A DNA stretch of 11,268 bases from Pavlovales sp. CCMP2436 (Eukaryota > Haptophyta > Pavlovophyceae > Pavlovales). The stretch lies in assembly GCA_026770615.1 (NCBI GenBank), contig MU631512.1, positions 81,613 through 92,880 of the forward strand. The letters are read 5' to 3'. Position 1 is the stretch's first letter; each line of letters opens with the position of its first letter. Both the position numbers and the translations under genes were made by a program. The notes under the pieces were generated by a model. That model was not told where the DNA came from, did not search any database, and saw only the letters and a program-made list of their open reading frames with translations. Of the stretch, positions 6,905-11,268 are shown piece by piece.

Positions 6905-8233
6905 CTATCGATCATCTTTTTTGTCTTCGCAGATGTTCAGCTGCAGCCCTCGCCAGCTGAACACGTCGAACAGCTTGTGCTCGTCGTTAAAGTTGTGCCA
7001 GTAATGAGCCCACTTCGTACCTCTGCGAGGCACAACAAAGGGGGGTGCGGGTCGATCGGTGAGAAAGTGTGATCGTGCAGAAATTACGCTCGGAGTCGCT
7101 CCTGTCTGTAGCCTCTCGATTGGGACGGGGCGCGCAAGGGGGTGCGCAGCGCCTCACCCGTCCGCGCCGTGCTTGAGCGGCGGGTCGTAGTAGTGGTAGA
7201 TTCCGTTGTACTGCTTGAAGCCGTACATGTGGACCTCTGTGCAGAGCGAGGCAGCGAGGAGGAACATGATCATCCCCGTCGTTGGGTGTATTCCCGTCTT
7301 CGAGCCCCTGAGCGTCTTGTACCAGAGCTCGACCTCTGCGTCCCACCGCTCGCTCATCCGGAACGCAGACCAGTCCTTCTGGAACGGCATCGGGCTCAGG
7401 CCCGGCGGGGCGCACATCCAGCTCGCAATGTCGGCCTCGACGGGGTTGTGCGCCTCGGCCCTGAAAATGGCCGTCAGTGGCCGCGGGGCGGTGCTGCCGT
7501 TCGCGACCGCCGTGAGGTTGCCCTTCCGGACGGTGCTGACGGTGTTGTACTCCGAGAGGTCCAGGTCGCCACGCGAGAGCCACTGTGCCCAGTACCGATT
7601 GAACATCTGCACGTCCCCCCTCGACCCCACGTCCTGCTCGAACCCAGCCGTCGGCGGATCATTTGCGCGGAAGATCACGTCGGCGCCGTCGATGCGGGAC
7701 CCGCAGCCGCTGCCCTTGAGCACGCCGCCCGAGCCGACCACCGCGCAAGTGAGTGGTGCCCCCGCGCGCGGCGCCTGCAGACTCCACGGCACCGTGCGCG
7801 TTTGCGCGAGGCACTTTGGGTCGCCGTACTTGCTGCCGTTAGCGGGGCGCCAGGTGGCCGGGTCGGTGCTCAGGCACTCGTCGATGACGCAGCGCTGCAG
7901 CGACGGGGGTGCGCCCGACACTAATTCCGTGAGCAGGCCGACGGGCAGCCGCATCGCGTATGGTTCGTCGCGAGCGGTCCCGAAACGCTCCCAGAGGCTG
8001 AGCGTGTCCGATCGCTTCCCGCGGGGCGGCGTGGGGCTGCACGTCCGTGGCTTGGACACGCGTATCACCCGCACCGGGCACAACGTGAGCGGCGGCAGCA
8101 GCAAGACCGAGAACGTGACCATGCTCGCGAGGACCAGGGCGGCGAGGACCGCCGCGCCCGAGACGCGCCGAGTGCTCTCACTCGGCCAGCGACTCGGGCG
8201 GGCCAGCAACGCCGAGGTTGGCGTCGTCGACAT
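6905..8233 (-). CDS. Sialyltransferase, GT29 family, two exons
   Basis: This enzyme transfers sialic acid from CMP-sialic acid to glycan acceptors, normally in the Golgi lumen. Exon 1 runs 8233 to 7158 and exon 2 runs 7022 to 6905. The 135-nt intron (7157-7023) has a GTGAGG donor and a cctcgcag acceptor, and joining gives 397 residues. The N-terminus is a type II signal anchor: a short Arg-rich tail, then a hydrophobic helix at about 27-52. The L-motif spans about 163-206 (CAVVGSGG...DVGSR). The S-motif is at 314-338 (GIHPTTGMIMFLLAASLCTE, then VHMYGF), with the cysteine that usually pairs with the L-motif cysteine. Motif III is HYYD (347-350). Exon 2 supplies the VS motif H-x4-E (HNFNDE, 368-373), so all four family motifs are present. 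NGS and NLT sequons occur in the lumenal part. Unspliced, the frame stops at 7154 and lacks the VS motif. An upstream GTG at 8287 is in frame but is not a likely start. Linkage and acceptor specificity cannot be read. Confidence 0.93.
7023..7157 (-). other. Intron of the sialyltransferase gene
   Basis: The 135-nt intron has GTGAGG at the donor and a T/C-rich tract ending in cctcgcag. It splits a Gly codon (GG/A). Removing it brings the HNFNDE motif into frame, which is strong functional support. Confidence 0.9.
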
Positions 8234-9466
8234 GCTGCTTGGGTCAGCCGTGTATCGACGGGTATGACACGGGCAGTTACGTGACACACCTTGTCTCCGT
8301 CCTCCTCTCTCGCGCCAAGAGGCTTGTTGAGCGCCTGTGCCTGTGCCCTGCCGCCGCGCACTGCGCGGCAGTGCACCGCTGCGGGTCTCAACTTTTTAAA
8401 CTGCCCGCTCAACTTTTGGGTGAGGGTGGCAGCGGCAGCCGCAGCAGCTCGAGAGAAGGAGACGGCAAGCTGTGGAGTAAGTCGAGCGTGGGCGGCTGGG
8501 ACGGAGACGACAACGGCACATGGGAGGCGGCCGCGGCGGCGGCGACAAGGTGGCAAGGACATCGGCGCGTCCGGCAACTCCACGATATACTTTTTTTCAG
8601 TGGTGGTCAAGCAGCACAGGCAGGCCTGCGATGCTGAAGACCTGGTGGAATGGCAGATTCACTTGAAAAATTGACATCGTTATGAATTGACGATGATGAG
8701 AGGACTTGAGCAGAATAAATTATAACCGCCAGCCAGAATCCCTCTACATTAGTATAAACTTTGGTCGCAACCACAAGGCACAACCCCCCCTCCCCTTCCC
8801 TTAAGACACATCAGAGGATGATACCCTGCATCGATGCTGATCGTGGGCTCCGCGCCCTTCCGACACGTACACCAAGCCAGTAGCCACGTATACCAAGCCG
8901 CGTGCTGCGCAGTAGGTACAATCGCCGCGAGACGAGACGAGACACCACTGCAGTGTGAGAGAATGCTGCAGTTAATTGCGCTTGAGAGTGAGACGATCGA
9001 CACCATGCGCCGGTGTGCCCGACTTCATGTCGGACCCGTACGCCTAGGACTGCAACTCGGGAACGTTTTTTTCCGTCTCAGGTAACTAACTAGTTCGCTA
9101 GTTAACTACATAAATAACAAACTGAAAAAACTTGGTCGTTAAAAGAACCGGTCAGATTCCAGTAGTTATCTTTATTTATAATCTTTAACTTATAGGTACG
9201 CGTCTCTGCGAGTCTTGAAATAGCGCAGGATTCGTGCACTTTTGAATTATGTAGAGTGTATTATGTAACTAAGGTAATTATTATGTGGAGCGGTGCGGAG
9301 GAGGAGTCCGCGCTGATCGAGGGCGCATGACTGCATGGCTGCTCGTCGCCAAATCGATACCCTGGCGCACTGCCGCTGCGCTCGACCGCCGTGGGCCCAA
9401 GCCGCGCGATACCAGCCCTTCTGGCGCTGGTCAGTACCGGGCGGCGGCTAGAAGAGGGCAAGAAGA
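8234..9466. other. Spacer between the two minus-strand genes
   Basis: No supported gene. The part next to 8234 is GC-rich and should hold the promoter and 5' leader of the sialyltransferase gene; GTGTGT (8303-8298) and an AG just before the ATG could bound a leader intron, but this is speculative. It contains a GCCGCGCA-C-TGCGCGGC palindrome (8353-8369), two copies of a CACGTAxACCAAGCC motif near 8865-8897, an AT-rich part (about 9080-9290) with a TTCG-loop hairpin, and the presumed 3' end of the uL1 gene next to 9466. Confidence 0.5.
9087..9104. repeat. Short hairpin with TTCG loop
   Basis: TAACTAG, TTCG, CTAGTTA form a perfect 7-bp stem with a UUCG-type tetraloop, extendable with mismatches to about 12 bp. 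It lies in an AT-rich spacer and may be chance or a transposon remnant. Confidence 0.6.
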
Positions 9467-10678
9467 CTAGAAGAGTAGGGGGTCGATTTTCACGGAGCTA
9501 CCGTGTGTCGAGCATATCGTAAGGCTCTGCAGCCATCGCAGCGTCGCGATGGGCGAGGGGAGAGCACAGAGGAGGGGGGGGGTGAGTGCACGCGCAAACA
9601 AATGGGTCCGTCACCACGAAGGGTCACGCAGCTTCGCCCGCGCGCGCACCCTTGGCGGCTTGTTCTTGGAACTCGGGGGCCGCTTGGCGAGCACGGCGGC
9701 GATAAAGGTTTTAAGGTTGTCGCGCAGCTTCTCCAGGCCGAAGCTAAGCCTGCCAACCGGCCCGTGCACCACGCCATATCTTTCAGCCTTAAATTCGTAC
9801 TGCCCCGCCTTCGCCTCCAACACAGCGGCCGCGACCTCTAAGAGGACCGTCCCGCGCTTCGGGTTGGGCATCAGCCCCCTGGGTCCGAGGATGCGCGCGA
9901 CCTGGGCGAGCATCGGCATCGCGTCCGGCGTGGCGAGAGCGCGCTCAAAGTCGATTTTGCCGCTCTTCACGAGTTCGATCAGGTCCTCTGCACCCACGAG
10001 GTCCGCACCGGCCGCGCGGGCGGCCGCAGCCTGCACCTCGTCCTTTGTGAAGACCGCCACCTTCACCGCCTGCGGAGCACACGCCGGGCGCGAGGGTGTG
10101 GGCACAGGCGCAGCGCGAATCTGTCAGCCCTCTGCGCAAGTGAGTTGCGGACGTGCGAAACCGAGCCGCCATCGTGCCGCACGCGCGTGCGCGACACGGT
10201 TCCGCGCACCCTGCCGATGCCGTGCGGCAGTGTGACCATGCCGCGCGTGCGCAAGTCTGAGCGTTTGACATCGACGTGGAGATAGATGGCCACGTCAACT
10301 GACTCGTCGAACTTTGCTTTCGCGCCGGCCCGGACGGTCTGCAGCGCACTGAGCAGCCCCTCCAACTGGCTCGCGCTCTTTGCCGCTTGGGCGGGGGTCT
10401 GCACAGCCAGGCGCGCGGTAGACGGCGCGCGCGTGAGCGGCGGAGCGGGCTGGGCGGGGCGGGGCGAGAAATGGAGCACCGCGAGCGCGCACCACGACGC
10501 CCCTCGCGACCGCTTCTCTCTTGATGCGCGGCGGCTTGCGCGTGCGGAGCATAGTCGGCACGCAATCGCCAGCCTTGTGCGCGGCATTGAGCGACGCGAT
10601 CACCAGCGACACCCGGTTGGCCGTGATCTTGGCCGCGCGCTGCGCAAGGCCAAGTGGGCGGCCATACGGGAACACCAT
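9467..10678 (-). CDS. Ribosomal protein uL1, bacterial/organellar type (probably mitochondrial), four exons
   Basis: uL1 forms the L1 stalk of the large ribosomal subunit and helps release deacylated tRNA from the E site. The exons are 10678-10493, 10398-10210, 10069-9650 and 9526-9467. All three introns (94, 140 and 123 nt) are phase 0 with GTGCGC donors and CAG acceptors. The joined protein is 284 residues. Exon 1 (62 aa, rich in Arg, Lys and Ala) looks like an organelle-targeting leader. Exon 2 carries KAKFDESVDVAIYLHVD and LPHGIGR. Exon 3 continues AVKVAVFTKDE and contains the family signature GPRGLMPNPKRGTV (187-200). Exon 4 gives the C-terminal strand SLTICSTHGSSVKIDPLLF, which aligns with the bacterial ending. 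Red-lineage plastid genomes normally keep rpl1, so this nuclear copy is probably mitochondrial (inference). ATG 10678 is the first in the frame; the frame is open back to a stop at 10774-10772, so an upstream exon is possible. Confidence 0.93.
9527..9649 (-). other. uL1 intron 3
   Basis: 123 nt, donor GTGCGC, acceptor ggctgcag, phase 0. Removal replaces a non-homologous tail (VRARAKLRDPSW) with the expected uL1 C-terminus. Confidence 0.88.
10070..10209 (-). other. uL1 intron 2
   Basis: 140 nt, donor GTGCGC, acceptor ctccgcag, phase 0. Removal joins LPHGIGR to AVKVAVF, which matches the continuous bacterial uL1 sequence at this point. Confidence 0.92.
10399..10492 (-). other. uL1 intron 1
   Basis: 94 nt, donor GTGCGC, acceptor gtgcag, phase 0. 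It is the least secure of the three uL1 introns, because the leader exon it joins is not a conserved part of the family. Confidence 0.75.
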
Positions 10679-10705
10679 GCGCTGGCTCGAGTGCCCCAAG
10701 ACCTC

Positions 10706-10740
10706 GTACCGGACTATGGGGGTACCCTTTAGTCCGGTAC
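10706..10740. repeat. 11-bp perfect inverted repeat just upstream of uL1
   Basis: GTACCGGACTA (10706-10716) and TAGTCCGGTAC (10730-10740) are perfect reverse complements. The 13-nt spacer itself contains the palindrome GGGTACCC. On the minus strand the hairpin lies 27-62 nt before the uL1 ATG, so it is probably in the 5' leader or core promoter. Confidence 0.85.
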
Positions 10741-11268
10741 TGCTGTCAGTGGGATCTGCTGGACGAAGATTTCAGATAAATCGCGTGCGCATTTGAAACT
10801 CAACGGTGCTGTTCTGCTCGCAGCGCGGCGTGAAGCGGCGCGTTAGGTCCGCCCTGACGTAGCGCCCAATCGCTCCAAGCCTCGCTCGAATCGCATAAGC
10901 CGTTCACCGTCGGCGACCTATCGAGTGAAGGAACCTTAACCACAACCTGCGCAATAATATGTGGCCAATAGTAGCGCAAGCACGGTACGGGCAGCCTTAA
11001 TTTGTGGATGGACAGGCAGCATGGATGCATGACAACATGCTTCACAGCATCGCCACGAGCATTGGAATGGACGTGATACTCCTCAAACGCTTGCATAATG
11101 GGCAAGTCGCGGAATTTATCGCAGTATACTAATATATTAATGTAGGGGGGTTCAGGCTGGCGGTACGTTTCAAGTTCAAGTCAGGCTGATCTAAGCGCTC
11201 TGACGCAGGCTCCTACGCGCTACGCCGAAGTGGGGAGCTGGTAGAAGTGGTGGATGATGAGGAAGCCG
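10741..11268. other. Right-end spacer
   Basis: No supported gene. It should include the promoter of the minus-strand uL1 gene. A minus-strand open frame at 10800-11105 shows no domain, signal or splice context. The second copy of a 14-nt motif GTGGCCAATAGTAG lies at 10961-10974. The last 130 nt show nothing I can assign. Confidence 0.5.

Noticed and set aside
7206..8267. Long plus-strand open frame (353 codons) over the sialyltransferase
   Set aside because: It is the antisense shadow of a GC-rich exon. The minus strand carries all the GT29 motifs.
7154..8287. Unspliced 377-codon sialyltransferase frame starting at 8287
   Set aside because: The codon at 8287 is GTG, and the frame ends in an intron. 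The ATG at 8233 and the exon at 7022-6905 give a complete family match.
8065..8610. Minus-strand frame upstream of the sialyltransferase
   Set aside because: It overlaps the start of the sialyltransferase in another frame, and its composition (Arg/Ala/Pro-rich) looks like GC-rich leader sequence.
10295..10699. uL1 leader exon starting at 10699 and running to 10295
   Set aside because: The codon at 10699 is TTG, and the frame runs through the intron at 10492. The first ATG is at 10678.
10800..11105. Minus-strand 101-codon frame at the right end
   Set aside because: No recognisable motif, membrane segment or splice support.
11135..11200. Possible tRNA (TTCAAGTTCAAGTC resembles a T-arm)
   Set aside because: No acceptor stem, D-arm or anticodon arm can be placed at the right distance.

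Overview
The window looks like nuclear DNA from a GC-rich unicellular alga. A haptophyte is my best guess and a pelagophyte or another secondary alga is possible; this is an inference, because no taxonomic marker is present. The reasons are spliced genes with short introns (about 45-165 nt), GC-rich exons in more AT-rich spacers, many C/G homopolymer runs, a eukaryotic GT29 sialyltransferase, and a nuclear gene for a bacterial-type (organellar) ribosomal protein uL1. Uninterrupted ORFs are misleading here. The genes only make sense after splicing, and most splice donors read GTGCGC or GTGAGN.

Layout. Positions 1-1033 hold no supported gene but are dense in inverted repeats: a 32-bp palindrome, two interleaved long inverted repeats and a CAA/TTG hairpin. 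Positions 1034-3285 (+) carry a multi-exon gene for a protein I do not recognise. It has tandem PAGNKRRLDWEE-type repeats and a CPCC motif, and its last part is out of frame across a run of 13 C. Positions 3286-4195 are spacer with a TGGAC satellite and, on the minus strand, a fragment of an AAA ATPase (Walker A and following strand only). Positions 4196-4510 (+) encode a small predicted membrane protein with a signal peptide, followed by a perfect 23-nt palindrome. Positions 4511-6904 are a long gene-free stretch with a G-run block, a miRNA-like foldback (6065-6143) and a 511-bp MITE-like element (6329-6839).

The right-hand part has the two most secure genes, both on the minus strand and both rebuilt here by splicing. 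One is a GT29 sialyltransferase (8233 to 6905, 2 exons, 397 aa), in which the second exon supplies the catalytic H-x4-E motif. The other is organellar, probably mitochondrial, ribosomal protein uL1 (10678 to 9467, 4 exons, 284 aa). The spacer 8234-9466 and the right end 10679-11268 have no supported gene, but a hairpin lies just upstream of the uL1 start.

The genes do not form an obvious pathway. One acts in Golgi glycosylation, one in organellar translation, and the others are unassigned. No prokaryotic operon, CRISPR array or RNA gene was found. The best candidates for something undescribed are the repeat-containing gene at 1034-3285 and the interleaved inverted-repeat block at 424-642.
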